DNA of 64,000 nt. Source: Agrococcus beijingensis (lineage in GTDB: Bacteria; Actinomycetota; Actinomycetes; Actinomycetales; Microbacteriaceae). The notes beneath the pieces are model-generated. The model ran no database searches, was not told where the DNA came from, and saw nothing but the letters and a program-made list of their open reading frames with translations. The stretch spans positions 628,415-692,414 of the forward strand of contig NZ_CP132360.1 in assembly GCF_030758955.1 (NCBI RefSeq). The letters are read 5' to 3'. Shown piece by piece: positions 9,413-18,163 of the stretch (positions are counted from its first letter, which is position 1; each line of letters starts with the position of its first letter). The position numbers and the translations under genes are program-made.

Positions 9413-9802
9413 CTACGAGGCCTGCGCGCGCAGCGCGACGATCGCTGCGGTGATGCGGCCGACCAGCTCGGTCGGCAGCGGCAGCGCGTGCTTGAGCACG
9501 ACCGTGTCCTTCGCGGAGCGCAGCGGTGCGACCTCGGCCTCGAGGTCGGCCGGCAGCGTGGGCACGGGGTACAGGCCGATGTGCTTGCGCCAGCCGGCGA
9601 AGTGCAGGGCGTAGCGGCCGCCCAGCATGACCGCGGCGATGCCGTAGCGCATCCGCTCCTCAGGCTCGGGCACCTCGGCGACGATGGCCTCGCGCACCAG
9701 CTGCAGGCGCTCGGCGATCTCGGGGGAGTAGGCGGCGATGTAGGCGTCGACGGTGCTCGGCTGTTCGCCCTCGGGCTGCTCGCTTATGCGCTGCTCGCTC
9801 AT
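9413..9802 (-). CDS. DUF1801 (YdhG-like) protein
   Basis: A 129-aa protein. The family signature is the central stretch MRYGIAAVMLGGRYALHFAG followed by WRKHIGLYP (about residues 52-80). DUF1801 proteins include one reported iron chaperone in Bacillus, but no function can be assigned here. The ATG at 9802 has CACACT six bases upstream, a fair -10 box for a leaderless message. The gene is convergent with the methyltransferase, 28 bases apart. Confidence 0.82.
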   Translation of the reverse strand: MSEQRISEQPEGEQPSTVDAYIAAYSPEIAERLQLVREAIVAEVPEPEERMRYGIAAVMLGGRYALHFAGWRKHIGLYPVPTLPADLEAEVAPLRSAKDTVVLKHALPLPTELVGRITAAIVALRAQAS

Positions 9803-9823
9803 GCGCACAGTGTGGCGCAACGA

Positions 9824-9855
9824 GGAAGGGCTCCGACAGATGCCGGAGCCCTTCC
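9824..9855 (-). terminator. Terminator of the Bax-inhibitor-like gene
   Basis: GGAAGGGCTCCG (9824-9835) is perfectly complementary to 9844-9855 across an eight-base loop. It lies 20 bases beyond the stop of the leftward gene. Confidence 0.85.
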
Positions 9856-9875
9856 TTGCGCAGTGCTGAGACCGC

Positions 9876-10859
9876 TTAGTTGTTGCTGCGCAGGATCGCG
9901 ATGATGCGGAGGATCTCGACGTAGAGCCAGATGATCGTCATCGTGAGGCCGAACGCAGCCGACCAGCCGTACTTCTTGTGCACGCCGCGCTTGACGCCCA
10001 TCTCGATGCCCTCGAAGTCCATGACCAGCGAGTAGGCGCCGAGCACCACCGCGAGCACTCCGAGGATGACGCCGAGCGGGATGCCCATGATCTCGACCGA
10101 GCTGCGCCAGCCGAACATGCCCGACGGTGCGACGAGCATGCCGACGAAGTTGGCGATCGAGAACAGGCCGTAGCCGATGATCACGATGAAGAAGATCTTG
10201 TTCATCTTCGGCGAGGTGCGCACGATGCGGAACGCGTAGAGCGCGAGCGTCGCGGCGATCACGCAGGCAGTGGCGAGCAGCGCCTGGAAGATGATGCCGG
10301 TCATCGGCTGGCCGCCGATGCCGCCGAACTCGAGCAGCCCCGAGAAGCCACCCAGGAACAGGCCCTGCGCCGCCGCGTAGCCGAGCACGAGCGCCGGGCT
10401 CGGCTCCTTCTTGAAGATGTTGACGAGCGCGAGCACGAAGCCGACCAGCGCGCCGCCGTAGGTGAGCACGTAGAACGGAGCCGAGGTGCCCGTGAAGAGC
10501 AGCATGCCGAGCGTGATGACGAAGCCGATCGCCGTGACGCCGAGCGTCATGACCGTCTTCGTGATGACGCCGTCGTAGGTCAGGCGCTCGGTCTCGAGCG
10601 GTCCGGCCGAGGGGGCGTTGTACTGCTGCTGGAGCTGCTCGGGCGTCGGCATGCCCGGCTGCTGGCCGTAGGGCTGCTGGCCGTACTGCATCGGCTGGCC
10701 GTAGGGCTGCTGGCCGTACTGCTGCGGCTGGCCATAGGGCTGCTGACCGTAGGGCGCCTGGCCGTAGGGCTGCTGGCCACCGGCGGGGGTGGCCTGGGCT
10801 GCACGCTGCGCGTTCTCCGTGAACGCGGGCGAGTTGCGGAACGCGGGATTGCCTGCCAA
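9876..10859 (-). CDS. Bax inhibitor-1/YccA-family membrane protein
   Basis: A 327-aa protein. Residues 1 to about 20 carry the actinobacterial start pattern AGNPAFRNSPAF. About 21-75 is a low-complexity Gln/Pro/Tyr/Gly stretch made of repeats such as QQPYGQ. Seven hydrophobic helices follow, with the family's conserved C-terminal features near SLVMDFEGIEMGVKRG (about 276-291). Family members are membrane proteins linked to calcium leak or stress; the role in bacteria is unclear. The TTG at 10859 was chosen because AGGAG lies eight bases before it and because family members start at this point. Confidence 0.88.
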   Translation of the reverse strand: MAGNPAFRNSPAFTENAQRAAQATPAGGQQPYGQAPYGQQPYGQPQQYGQQPYGQPMQYGQQPYGQQPGMPTPEQLQQQYNAPSAGPLETERLTYDGVITKTVMTLGVTAIGFVITLGMLLFTGTSAPFYVLTYGGALVGFVLALVNIFKKEPSPALVLGYAAAQGLFLGGFSGLLEFGGIGGQPMTGIIFQALLATACVIAATLALYAFRIVRTSPKMNKIFFIVIIGYGLFSIANFVGMLVAPSGMFGWRSSVEIMGIPLGVILGVLAVVLGAYSLVMDFEGIEMGVKRGVHKKYGWSAAFGLTMTIIWLYVEILRIIAILRSNN

Positions 10860-10997
10860 GGGAAGTGCTCCTGTCGAGATCGTGCGGCCGCCGCGAGGGC
10901 GGACGCGCTCAGGGTATCGACTCATGCCATGAATCCGCTGGGCAGGCGGGCGCGTTCGCCGCAGGCGCACGACACCTGCCACGGCTAGCCTGCCGCC

Positions 10998-12014
10998 GTG
11001 CAGCAGCCCACCCGACTCATCGCCCATCGCGGAGCCTCCGGCTGGGCTCCCGAGCACACCGAGACCGCCGTGCGACTGGCCGCCGCGCTCGGCGCCGACG
11101 CGGTCGAGCCCGACCTGGTCGCGACCCGCGACGGCGTGCTCGTGGTGCGCCACGACAACGAGCTGGGCGAGACGACCGACGTGGCGAGCCGTCCCGAGTT
11201 CGCCGACCGTCGCCGGATGCAGACGATCGACGGCTGGCAGCTCGAAGGCTGGTTCGTCGAGGACTTCACCTGGGCCGAGGTCGCGACGCTGCGCGCCCGC
11301 GAACGGCTGCCGCAGCTGCGCCCGCTCGGCGCCCGCCTCGACGGCCGCGACCGCGTGCTGCGCTTCGACGAGCTGCTGGCGATCGCCGACGAGACCGGCC
11401 TCGACGTCGTCGCCGAGCTCAAGCACGCCACCCACCACGCCGCCCTCGGCCTCCCGCTCGACGCGATGCTGGCGGATGCGGTGACCGGCACCCACTGGAT
11501 CTCCAGCGGGCGCCTCATCGTCGAGTCCTTCGAGGAGACCGTGCTCCACGAGGTGCGGGATCGCGGCGTCGAGGCCCGACTCGTCTACCTGATGGGGGAC
11601 GGCGGCACCGCGGCGGATCTGGCGGCCGACGTCGTGGCCCGTGGGGAGGCATCCGCCGGTGCCCGTCAGACGCCACCCACCTATGCCGAGCAGCGCACCG
11701 ACGCGGCACTCGCGGCCCTCGCGCAGCGGGTCGATGCGATCAGCGTCGACAAGGCCGTGCTGTTCGAGCGGGTGGACGGGCGGCTGCGCACGAGCGATCT
11801 CGCCGAGCGCGCCCGCGCCGCGGGGCTCGGCACGATCACCTGGACGCTGCGGCCCGAGAACCGCTTCCTCGAGCCGGAGCACCGCCTCGGCGACGCCGAC
11901 GGCGCCTGGGGCGATTGGACCACCGAGTGGTCGATGCTCGCCGGGCTCGGGCTCGAGGCGGTGTTCGCCGACCACCCCGACCTGTGGCGGCGCATCGCGC
12001 TCGCGGCCCGATAG
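10998..12014 (+). CDS. Glycerophosphodiester phosphodiesterase
   Basis: A 338-aa enzyme that hydrolyses glycerophosphodiesters from phospholipid turnover to glycerol 3-phosphate and an alcohol. The TIM-barrel signature is intact: catalytic His and metal ligands in HRGASGWAPEHT (about residues 9-20), EPDLVATRDGVLVV (about 39-52) and the second His in RHDNELGETT. A late EAVFADHPDLW segment closes the barrel. No signal peptide is seen, so it is cytosolic. TAGCCT (10986-10991) lies exactly six bases before the GTG with no ribosome site, indicating a leaderless start. Confidence 0.93.
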   Translation: MQQPTRLIAHRGASGWAPEHTETAVRLAAALGADAVEPDLVATRDGVLVVRHDNELGETTDVASRPEFADRRRMQTIDGWQLEGWFVEDFTWAEVATLRARERLPQLRPLGARLDGRDRVLRFDELLAIADETGLDVVAELKHATHHAALGLPLDAMLADAVTGTHWISSGRLIVESFEETVLHEVRDRGVEARLVYLMGDGGTAADLAADVVARGEASAGARQTPPTYAEQRTDAALAALAQRVDAISVDKAVLFERVDGRLRTSDLAERARAAGLGTITWTLRPENRFLEPEHRLGDADGAWGDWTTEWSMLAGLGLEAVFADHPDLWRRIALAAR

Positions 12015-12124
12015 CGGCAGCGCCGCTCGCGTTCCCGCGCCGTTCACCTGCCGTTCGCCGGGCGGCACCTGCCGGATGCCTGCGCCGCGTTGAGTGAGGT
12101 CGACCCTCCATCTGAAGGAACCTC

Positions 12125-14608
12125 ATGCGCCGACGCAGTTCCGCGATGCTCGCCGCCGCCATCCCGGCGGCTCTCCTGGCAACGCTCCTCACCGCCCCCG
12201 CCGCCCACGCGGCCGACGCCGACATCCGCATCAACGAGGTGCAGTCGAACTCCGCGCTCGGTGCGCCGGACTTCATCGAGCTCATCAACACGGGTGCCGA
12301 GCCGGTCGACATCTCGGACTGGCTCGTCAAGGACAGCGACGACGCCCGCACGCTGCGCGTGCCGGCCGGCACGGTCGTCGCGCCCGGCGGCTTCGCCCTC
12401 ATCGAGCCCGACAGCTTCCCCGACGGCATCGGCTTCGGGCTCGGCAGCGACGACGCGGCACGCATCTACGCCGCCGACGACACCACGCTCGTCGACAGCT
12501 ACGCGTGGATCGCGCACGCGTTCACCGAGGGCAGGCTGCCCGACGGCAGCGGCGCGTTCGTCGACACCGAGCCGACCCCCGGGGCCGTGAACATCGCGCG
12601 CGCCGTGGTCGCGGAGCCCGTGCCATTCCCGTCGCCCATCGTCGTCAACGAGGTGCGCTCGAACGACTCGGTCGGCGACGACCCCGACTGGGTCGAGCTG
12701 CTGAACACCAGCGCCACCGAGAGCGTCGACGTCAGCGGCTGGATCCTGCGCGACGACGACCCGCTCAGCTCGCTGCCGATCGCGGCCGGCTCGATCGTCG
12801 CGCCCGGCGGCTTCCTCGTCGTCGAGACGAGCGTCGACGCCATCTCGTCGAGCTTCGGGCTCGGCAAGGCCGACGAGATCACGCTGCTCACCGCCGACGG
12901 CACGGGCCTGGTCGACCACTACGCCTGGACGGAGCACGCCGAGACCGAGGGTCGTCTGCCCGACGGCACCGGCGCGTTCGTCGACACGGAGCCCACCCGC
13001 GGCGCCGCGAACGTCGAGCGCTTCGCCGACTCCGCGGTCGTGATCAACGAGGTCGAGTCGAACGGCGACACCCGTGGCGACTGGGTCGAGCTCTACAACG
13101 CCGACCTCGAGCGCTCGGTCGACATCTCGGGCTGGACCATCGTCGACACCGACCCCTCGCACACGCCGCTCGCCTTCCCGGCAGGCAGCGTCATCGAGTC
13201 GGGCGGCTACGTCACCTTCGTCACGGATGCCGCCGAGCACGCCCCGGACGGCTTCGGCCTGGGCGGCGGCGACGGCGTGACCATCCGCGACGCGGCAGGC
13301 GCCGTGGTCGACAGCGTCACCTGGACGTCGCATGCGGCGATGACCCTCGGCCTCTGCGCCGGCGGCGAGACGCTGGTCGAGACGGCATCCGCGACCTTCG
13401 GCCTCGTCAATGACTGCGGCGAGGTCGCCGGCTCGGTGGTGCCGAGCGAAGCATGGCCCTTCGGCGACGACGTCGCGAATGCGGTCGCCCCCGGCACCTG
13501 GACCGACGACATGTCGGGCCTCGACTACGCCGCCGACGGCACGCTGTTCGCGGTGAAAAACGACAACGCCGAGATCTTCGAGATGTCGGCGGGCACCGAC
13601 GGCGCCTTCACCGTCGCGCAGTCGTGGATCCCCGGCTACGTCGACGGCTCCGGGCAGCCCGACGCCGAGGGCATCTCGGTCGCGGGCGACGGCGCGATCT
13701 TCCTCTCGACCGAGCGCGACAACGCCTTCAAGAGCGTCAGCCGCCCGTCGATCCTGCGCGTCGAGCTCGGCGCAGACGGCGCGACGACGACCACGCACGA
13801 GTGGAACCTCACCTCGGTGCTCGGCCCGCTGGGCGCGAACCTCGGCCCGGAGGCGATCGAGTGGATCTCCGACGCCGACGCTGTGCGCCTCGGGGTGCTC
13901 GACCAGTCGAGCATCGCCGGCCCCGGCGATGTCGGCGCCGCAGCAGTGGCCTACGACCCGGCCGCCTTCGGGGAGCACTTCGGCGGCATCTTCGCCGTCG
14001 CCGTCGAGCAGACCGGCCTCGTCCACCTGTTCGTGCTCGAGGCCGACGGCAGCGTCACGATGCTGCAGTCGGCTGAGCCCGGACCCGCCGTCGAGGTCGT
14101 CATGGCGCTCGACTGGCGCGCTGGCGGCAACGCCCTCTGGGCGCTCTGCGACGACGCCTGCAGCAGCGCGAGCTCCGAGCTGGCGTTCGTCGACGGGCTC
14201 CTGACGACGCTGCGCGACGTGGCCGCCCCGACCACGATGCCCGCCGGCTACACCAACGAGGGCCTCGCCTTCGCCTGGTGCGCCGTCGACCCGGCCGCGA
14301 CGCCCACCGTCGCCTGGATCTCGGACACCGCGCACGACGGCGTCTCGCTCCGCGTCGCGCCCGGCGACGCGTGCGAGGCAGCGGTCACCCCGCCGCCCGC
14401 GACAGGCGGCGGCACCGGGGCGGTCGAGACGCCCGTCGTCGTCCAGGTCGGCGCCGGTGCTGGCGCCACCACCGGCGACACCGCGACGAAGGGTGCTGGC
14501 ACGCTGCCGCGCACCGGCGGCGAGGCTCCCACCGGCGCGATCATCGCGGCGCTGCTGCTGATGCTCGCGGGGCTCGGCCTGACGCTGCGCCGCCGCAGCG
14601 CCCTCTGA
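12125..14608 (+). CDS. Secreted LPRTG-anchored protein with three lamin-tail domains and a propeller-like region
   Basis: An 827-aa cell-wall protein. The signal peptide (residues 1-29) ends AAHA. Three lamin-tail (LTD) domains follow at about 31-155, 176-300 and 303-415, each opening with INEV and holding WVEL or FIEL and VDISDW/VDVSGW-type strands. About 435-770 is a different, Asp/Gly-rich region with SGLDYAADGTLFAV and repeated strand-like motifs, probably a beta-propeller of the esterase/phytase-like class. LPRTG at 794-798, a hydrophobic helix and RRRSAL form a sortase signal. LTDs bind DNA or other ligands in known proteins; the role here is unknown. AAGGA precedes the ATG. No sortase gene is in the window. 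Confidence 0.87.
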   Translation: MRRRSSAMLAAAIPAALLATLLTAPAAHAADADIRINEVQSNSALGAPDFIELINTGAEPVDISDWLVKDSDDARTLRVPAGTVVAPGGFALIEPDSFPDGIGFGLGSDDAARIYAADDTTLVDSYAWIAHAFTEGRLPDGSGAFVDTEPTPGAVNIARAVVAEPVPFPSPIVVNEVRSNDSVGDDPDWVELLNTSATESVDVSGWILRDDDPLSSLPIAAGSIVAPGGFLVVETSVDAISSSFGLGKADEITLLTADGTGLVDHYAWTEHAETEGRLPDGTGAFVDTEPTRGAANVERFADSAVVINEVESNGDTRGDWVELYNADLERSVDISGWTIVDTDPSHTPLAFPAGSVIESGGYVTFVTDAAEHAPDGFGLGGGDGVTIRDAAGAVVDSVTWTSHAAMTLGLCAGGETLVETASATFGLVNDCGEVAGSVVPSEAWPFGDDVANAVAPGTWTDDMSGLDYAADGTLFAVKNDNAEIFEMSAGTDGAFTVAQSWIPGYVDGSGQPDAEGISVAGDGAIFLSTERDNAFKSVSRPSILRVELGADGATTTTHEWNLTSVLGPLGANLGPEAIEWISDADAVRLGVLDQSSIAGPGDVGAAAVAYDPAAFGEHFGGIFAVAVEQTGLVHLFVLEADGSVTMLQSAEPGPAVEVVMALDWRAGGNALWALCDDACSSASSELAFVDGLLTTLRDVAAPTTMPAGYTNEGLAFAWCAVDPAATPTVAWISDTAHDGVSLRVAPGDACEAAVTPPPATGGGTGAVETPVVVQVGAGAGATTGDTATKGAGTLPRTGGEAPTGAIIAALLLMLAGLGLTLRRRSAL

Positions 14609-14630
14609 CCAGGCACGGCTGGGGCGTGAC

Positions 14631-14675
14631 CGAACGGGAGGGCCGGATGCGACGCATCCGGCCTTTCGCCGTTCG
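14631..14675 (+). terminator. Terminator of the lamin-tail protein gene
   Basis: GGCCGGATG (14641-14649) pairs with CATCCGGCC (14655-14663), followed by TTTC. An outer stem CGAACGG/CCGTTCG (14631-14637, 14669-14675) reinforces it. Confidence 0.88.
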
Positions 14676-14720
14676 TCGGCGGCCCTGCATGTCACCGGCC
14701 CCTCGTAGACTTGACCCTCG

Positions 14721-17099
14721 ATGAGCGACTTGTGGGGGCTGGGCGACGCGGGGTTCGACGATGTGCAGCGGCCGACCCCGATCGGCCCCCGCGGCGACAC
14801 CATTCCCGAGCAGCTGCTCGAGGGCCTGAACCCGCCGCAGCGCGAGGCGGTCACCTACCGCGGCCCCGCGCTGCTGATCGTCGCCGGCGCCGGCTCCGGC
14901 AAGACGAAGGTGCTCACGCACCGCATCGCCGGCCTGCTCGCCACCCGTGAGGCGTGGCCGAGCCAGATCCTCGCGATCACGTTCACGAACAAGGCCGCCG
15001 CCGAGATGCGCGAGCGCGTCGAGCGCCTCGTCGGCGAGGAGTCGCGCGGCATGTGGATCCGCACGTTCCACGCGGCCTGCGTGCGCATCCTGCGCCGCGA
15101 GGCCGAGGAGTTCGGCTTCAAGCAGACCTTCACGATCTACGACTCGGGCGACGTGCGCGCGCTCATCAAGCGGCTCATCAAGGAGCGCGGCGCCGACATC
15201 CAGGGGCTCACGCCCGGCGGCGTCTCTGCACGCATCTCGAAGGCCAAGAACGAGCTGCACGACGTCGACTCGTGGGCCCGGACCGCCAACCTCGAGAACC
15301 CGCTCGACGCGGCCTTCCTCGAGCTGTGGCGCGACTACGACCGCGAGCTGCGGCGCGCGAGCGCCTTCGACTTCGACGACCTCATCTCGCAGACCGTCTT
15401 CCTCTTCCGCGCCTTCCCGCACGTGGCGGCGCAGTACCGCAAGCGCTTCCGGCACATCCTGGTCGACGAGTACCAGGACACCAACGCTGCCCAGTACGCG
15501 CTCATCCGCGAGCTCACGCAGCCGGTGACGCGCAACGACCTGCCCGACCTCCGAGCCGACCTGCCCGGTGCCTCCCTGACGGTCGTGGGCGACTCCGACC
15601 AGTCGATCTACGCCTTCCGGGGCGCCGACATCCGCAACATCACCGACTTCGAGCGCGACTTCCACGGCGCGCGGGTGCTGATGCTCGAGCAGAACTACCG
15701 GTCGACGCAGAACATCCTCTCGGCCGCGAACGCCGTGATCGGCAACAACTTCGACCGGCGCGAGAAGCGGCTCTGGACCGATTCCGGCGACGGCGCGAAG
15801 ATCGTCGGCTACACCGGCTACTCGGGCTACGACGAGGCGCAGTTCGTCGCCGACGAGATCGTCGAGCTCACCTCCGGGGGCATGGCCTACAGCGACGTGG
15901 CCGTGTTCTACCGCACGAACGCGCAGACGCGCGCGCTCGAGGAGGTGCTGATCCGCACCGCCATCCCATACAGGGTGATCGGCGGCACGAAGTTCTACGA
16001 GCGCGCCGAGATCAAGGACGCGATGGCCTACCTGATCACGGTGGCCAACCCCGACGACTCCCTGAGCCTGCGCCGCATCATGAACGTGCCCAAGCGCGGC
16101 ATCGGGCCCGCCACCGAGGCGGCGCTGCAGGCCTACGCCGACGAGCACCAGATCACGTTGCGGGATGCGCTGCGGCACGTCGACGAGATCGCCCTCGGCC
16201 CGAAGGTGGCCGCGGCCATCAAGGACCTGGCGGCGCTCCTCGACGAGTGGACCGCGCGGCCCGCGGCCGACCCGGGCGAGGTGCTGCGCGAGCTGATGAG
16301 TCGCTCGGGGTACACCGACCAGCTGCGCCGCTCGACCGACCCGCAGGACGCGGCGCGGCTCGAGAACGTCGAGGAGCTCGTCGCGGTGACGCGCGAGTAC
16401 CGGAGGCAGAACCCGGCGGGCAACCTCATCGACTTCCTCACCGAGACGGCGCTGGTCGCCGCAGCCGACGAGCTCGACGACTCCGGCGGCCAGGTGTCGC
16501 TCATGACGCTGCACACCGCGAAGGGCCTCGAGTTCGACGCGGTGTTCATCACCGGCATCGAGGAGGAGCTGCTGCCGCACCGCATCTCGGCGACCGAGCC
16601 GGGCGGCCCGGCCGAGGAGCGGCGCCTCTTCTACGTCGGCATCACGCGCGCCAGGCAGCGCCTGCACCTCTCGCTCGCGACCACCCGCGCGCAGTTCGGC
16701 AAGGTCGAGCCCGCAGCGCCCAGCCGGTTCCTCGAGGAGATCCCGGCAGAGCTCATCGAGTGGCGCACGCCGCCGTCGACGATGCGGCAGGGGAGCGGGC
16801 AGCGCGAGGTGGGCCGCTGGCGCGACGAGCCGCGCGAGTCGTACGTCACCGGCTACCGCGACCCGAAGCCGCTGCCGCGAGGGCCGAAGAAGGAGTTCTC
16901 GAACACCATCACCGAGGTGCGCGACAACTCGGGGCTCGAGCTCGAACCCGGCGACCGCATCCGCCACAAGGACTTCGGCGAGGGCCGCGTGCAGGGCATC
17001 ACCGGGGCCGGGGCGAAGCGGGTTGCCGAGGTGCAGTTCGACAGCGCGGGCCGCAAGCGGCTGCTGATCAAGATCGCGCCGATCGAGAAGCTGGCGTAG
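14721..17099 (+). CDS. pcrA: ATP-dependent DNA helicase, PcrA/UvrD family
   Basis: A 792-aa superfamily 1A 3'-5' DNA helicase acting in repair, replication-fork upkeep and removal of RecA. The Q motif region NPPQREAV (about residues 37-44) precedes Walker A AGAGSGKT (55-62). Further motifs are TFTNKAAAEMRERV, the Walker B VDEYQDTN, GDSDQSIYAFRGAD, QNYRS, and late motifs LMTLHTAKGLEFD and GITRARQRL. The Tudor-like C-terminal region (GDRIRHKDFGEGRV) is present, as in PcrA. TAGACT (14706-14711) ends nine bases before the ATG, giving an almost leaderless start. Confidence 0.96.
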   Translation: MSDLWGLGDAGFDDVQRPTPIGPRGDTIPEQLLEGLNPPQREAVTYRGPALLIVAGAGSGKTKVLTHRIAGLLATREAWPSQILAITFTNKAAAEMRERVERLVGEESRGMWIRTFHAACVRILRREAEEFGFKQTFTIYDSGDVRALIKRLIKERGADIQGLTPGGVSARISKAKNELHDVDSWARTANLENPLDAAFLELWRDYDRELRRASAFDFDDLISQTVFLFRAFPHVAAQYRKRFRHILVDEYQDTNAAQYALIRELTQPVTRNDLPDLRADLPGASLTVVGDSDQSIYAFRGADIRNITDFERDFHGARVLMLEQNYRSTQNILSAANAVIGNNFDRREKRLWTDSGDGAKIVGYTGYSGYDEAQFVADEIVELTSGGMAYSDVAVFYRTNAQTRALEEVLIRTAIPYRVIGGTKFYERAEIKDAMAYLITVANPDDSLSLRRIMNVPKRGIGPATEAALQAYADEHQITLRDALRHVDEIALGPKVAAAIKDLAALLDEWTARPAADPGEVLRELMSRSGYTDQLRRSTDPQDAARLENVEELVAVTREYRRQNPAGNLIDFLTETALVAAADELDDSGGQVSLMTLHTAKGLEFDAVFITGIEEELLPHRISATEPGGPAEERRLFYVGITRARQRLHLSLATTRAQFGKVEPAAPSRFLEEIPAELIEWRTPPSTMRQGSGQREVGRWRDEPRESYVTGYRDPKPLPRGPKKEFSNTITEVRDNSGLELEPGDRIRHKDFGEGRVQGITGAGAKRVAEVQFDSAGRKRLLIKIAPIEKLA

Positions 17100-17112
17100 C
17101 GCTCAAGGCCGC

Positions 17113-17241
17113 TCAGAGGCCGTGCGCGACCAGATCGCCGACCCGCACCCCGGCCGAGCGGTGCGCTGCGCGCGGGTGATCGCTGCTCGTGATCCCGTGG
17201 TCGCGCGCCGCGCGCCTCAGCGCGCGGGCTCCGCCGCCCAT
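17113..17241 (-). CDS. Possible small ORF, 42 aa
   Basis: An open frame of 42 codons in the otherwise empty gap between pcrA and tRNA-Arg. It is Arg/Ala/His-rich and ends RVGDLVAHGL. AGCGAGG lies three bases before the ATG, which is close for a ribosome site. It follows the 60-aa frame in the same direction after 27 bases. No family is recognised. Composition is ordinary for GC-rich DNA, so it may be chance. Confidence 0.22.
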   Translation of the reverse strand: MGGGARALRRAARDHGITSSDHPRAAHRSAGVRVGDLVAHGL

Positions 17242-17268
17242 GGACCTCGCTGTGCCAGCCGCTCGTGA

Positions 17269-17451
17269 TCAGAACGGGGTGGGCGGTTCGTCGCTCGCGG
17301 GCTCCTGCGCGGCCCAAGGCGAACCAGGCGCCGGAGGCGGCAATTCCACGCCCGCCGAGCGGTCGGCCTCGAACTGCGCGATGGCTTCGCGCTGGTCGCG
17401 GCGTCGTTCGCTCGCGGTGCGCTTGGGCGGTTTCGGTGGTGTGCGGGGCAT
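17269..17451 (-). CDS. Small Pro/Arg-rich hypothetical protein, 60 aa
   Basis: A 60-aa frame with a basic N-terminus (PKPPKRTASERRRDQREAI), a short amphipathic helix and a proline-rich tail ending PPTPF. Third codon positions are reasonably GC-rich, which supports coding. No ribosome site is clear, although CACGCT lies eight bases upstream of the ATG. No family is recognised. It lies between pcrA and tRNA-Arg in a 405-base stretch that otherwise shows nothing certain. Confidence 0.45.
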   Translation of the reverse strand: MPRTPPKPPKRTASERRRDQREAIAQFEADRSAGVELPPPAPGSPWAAQEPASDEPPTPF

Positions 17452-17504
17452 GTCGGTGAAGCGTGGCCCGACCGGTGAGACCTATGTCGCGACTCATCAC
17501 AGTG

Positions 17505-17577
17505 CGCGCCCGGAGGGATTCGAACCCCCAACCTTCTGATCCGTAGTCAGATGCTCTATCCGTTGAGCTACGGGCGC
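17505..17577 (-). tRNA. tRNA-Arg (anticodon ACG)
   Basis: The cloverleaf reads from 17577 leftwards. The acceptor stem is GCGCCCG/CGGGCGC with discriminator G. The anticodon stem-loop is CTGACTACGGATCAG with anticodon ACG, and the T-loop is GTTCGAATC. CCA is not encoded. It should be converted to inosine-C-G and read CGU, CGC and CGA. Confidence 0.96.
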
Positions 17578-17585
17578 TTGGCCGA

Positions 17586-17620
17586 ACGGCCAGGGATCAG
17601 CATAACTGATCCCTGGCCGT
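17586..17620 (-). terminator. Terminator of the cold-shock gene
   Basis: Fifteen-base perfect arms (17586-17600 with 17606-17620; ACGGCCAGGGATCAG on one side) enclose a five-base loop. It lies 40 bases after the cold-shock stop and eight bases before the 5' end of tRNA-Arg. Confidence 0.9.
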
Positions 17621-17659
17621 CAGCGCGAATCGAGCCGCGTCACGAAGACGCGACCAGGC

Positions 17660-17863
17660 TCACAGGGGGCGAATGTTCGCAGCCTGCGGGCCCTTGTTGC
17701 CCTCGACGATCTCGAACTCGACTGCCTGAGCCTCTTCGAGGGTCTTGAAGCCGTTGGACTGGATCTGGCTGTAGTGAGCGAACAGATCCTTGCCGCCGTC
17801 GTCCGGAGCGATGAAGCCGAAGCCCTTGCCGGAGTCGAACCACTTGACGGTGCCGGTTGCCAT
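17660..17863 (-). CDS. cspA: Cold-shock protein, CspA family
   Basis: A 67-aa single-stranded nucleic-acid binding protein of full family length. The RNP1 motif GKGFGFI (residues 12-18) and RNP2 LFAHYS (26-31) are both present, although RNP2 carries HYS where many members have HFS. It melts RNA structure as a chaperone, in the cytosol. GAAGGA lies four bases before the ATG. It has a leader of about 70 bases with a UUCG hairpin, and its own terminator precedes tRNA-Arg. Confidence 0.96.
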   Translation of the reverse strand: MATGTVKWFDSGKGFGFIAPDDGGKDLFAHYSQIQSNGFKTLEEAQAVEFEIVEGNKGPQAANIRPL

Positions 17864-17944
17864 AATTCCTTCAATCAATGCAATGCAGCCGAAGCTGCGT
17901 TCAGAAGCGCAGAGCAAGATCCGCCCTGCGCTGCAGCAAGCGTA
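17864..17944 (-). promoter_or_regulatory. cspA promoter and leader with UUCG hairpin
   Basis: On the minus strand TACGCT (17944-17939) is a good -10 box, placing transcription start near 17932 and giving a leader of about 68 bases. Within it GCAGC-TTCG-GCTGC (17898-17885) forms a very stable tetraloop hairpin about 20 bases upstream of the ATG. The rest of the roughly 300-base gap up to 18164 shows no gene. Confidence 0.55.
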
Positions 17945-18163
17945 GCGCTCACGACCCCGTCTTCGCTGAGAAACTTTCTGGGGCCGTCTCCGAGCGATGC
18001 CGCCGCGACGGCCCGGCCGCGGTCGGCTCGACGCCCCTGACCTCGGCGAGCGCGCCGATAGCCTCGTCGGAAGCGCGCCGAGCGCGCGTCTCAGCCCCAC
18101 GCATCCGCCGTCGTTGCGCCCCCAGCGCAGCCTGGCCGAATCCCTGCCCCCAGGAGCATCACG

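Noticed and set aside
12044-14854. Minus-strand frame opposite the lamin-tail protein
   Set aside because: Gly/Arg/Val-rich shadow with no recognisable motif; the plus strand has a signal peptide, domains and a sortase signal.
17100-17504. A protein gene on the plus strand after pcrA
   Set aside because: Plus-strand frames here are short and interrupted. Only two small minus-strand frames have any support.
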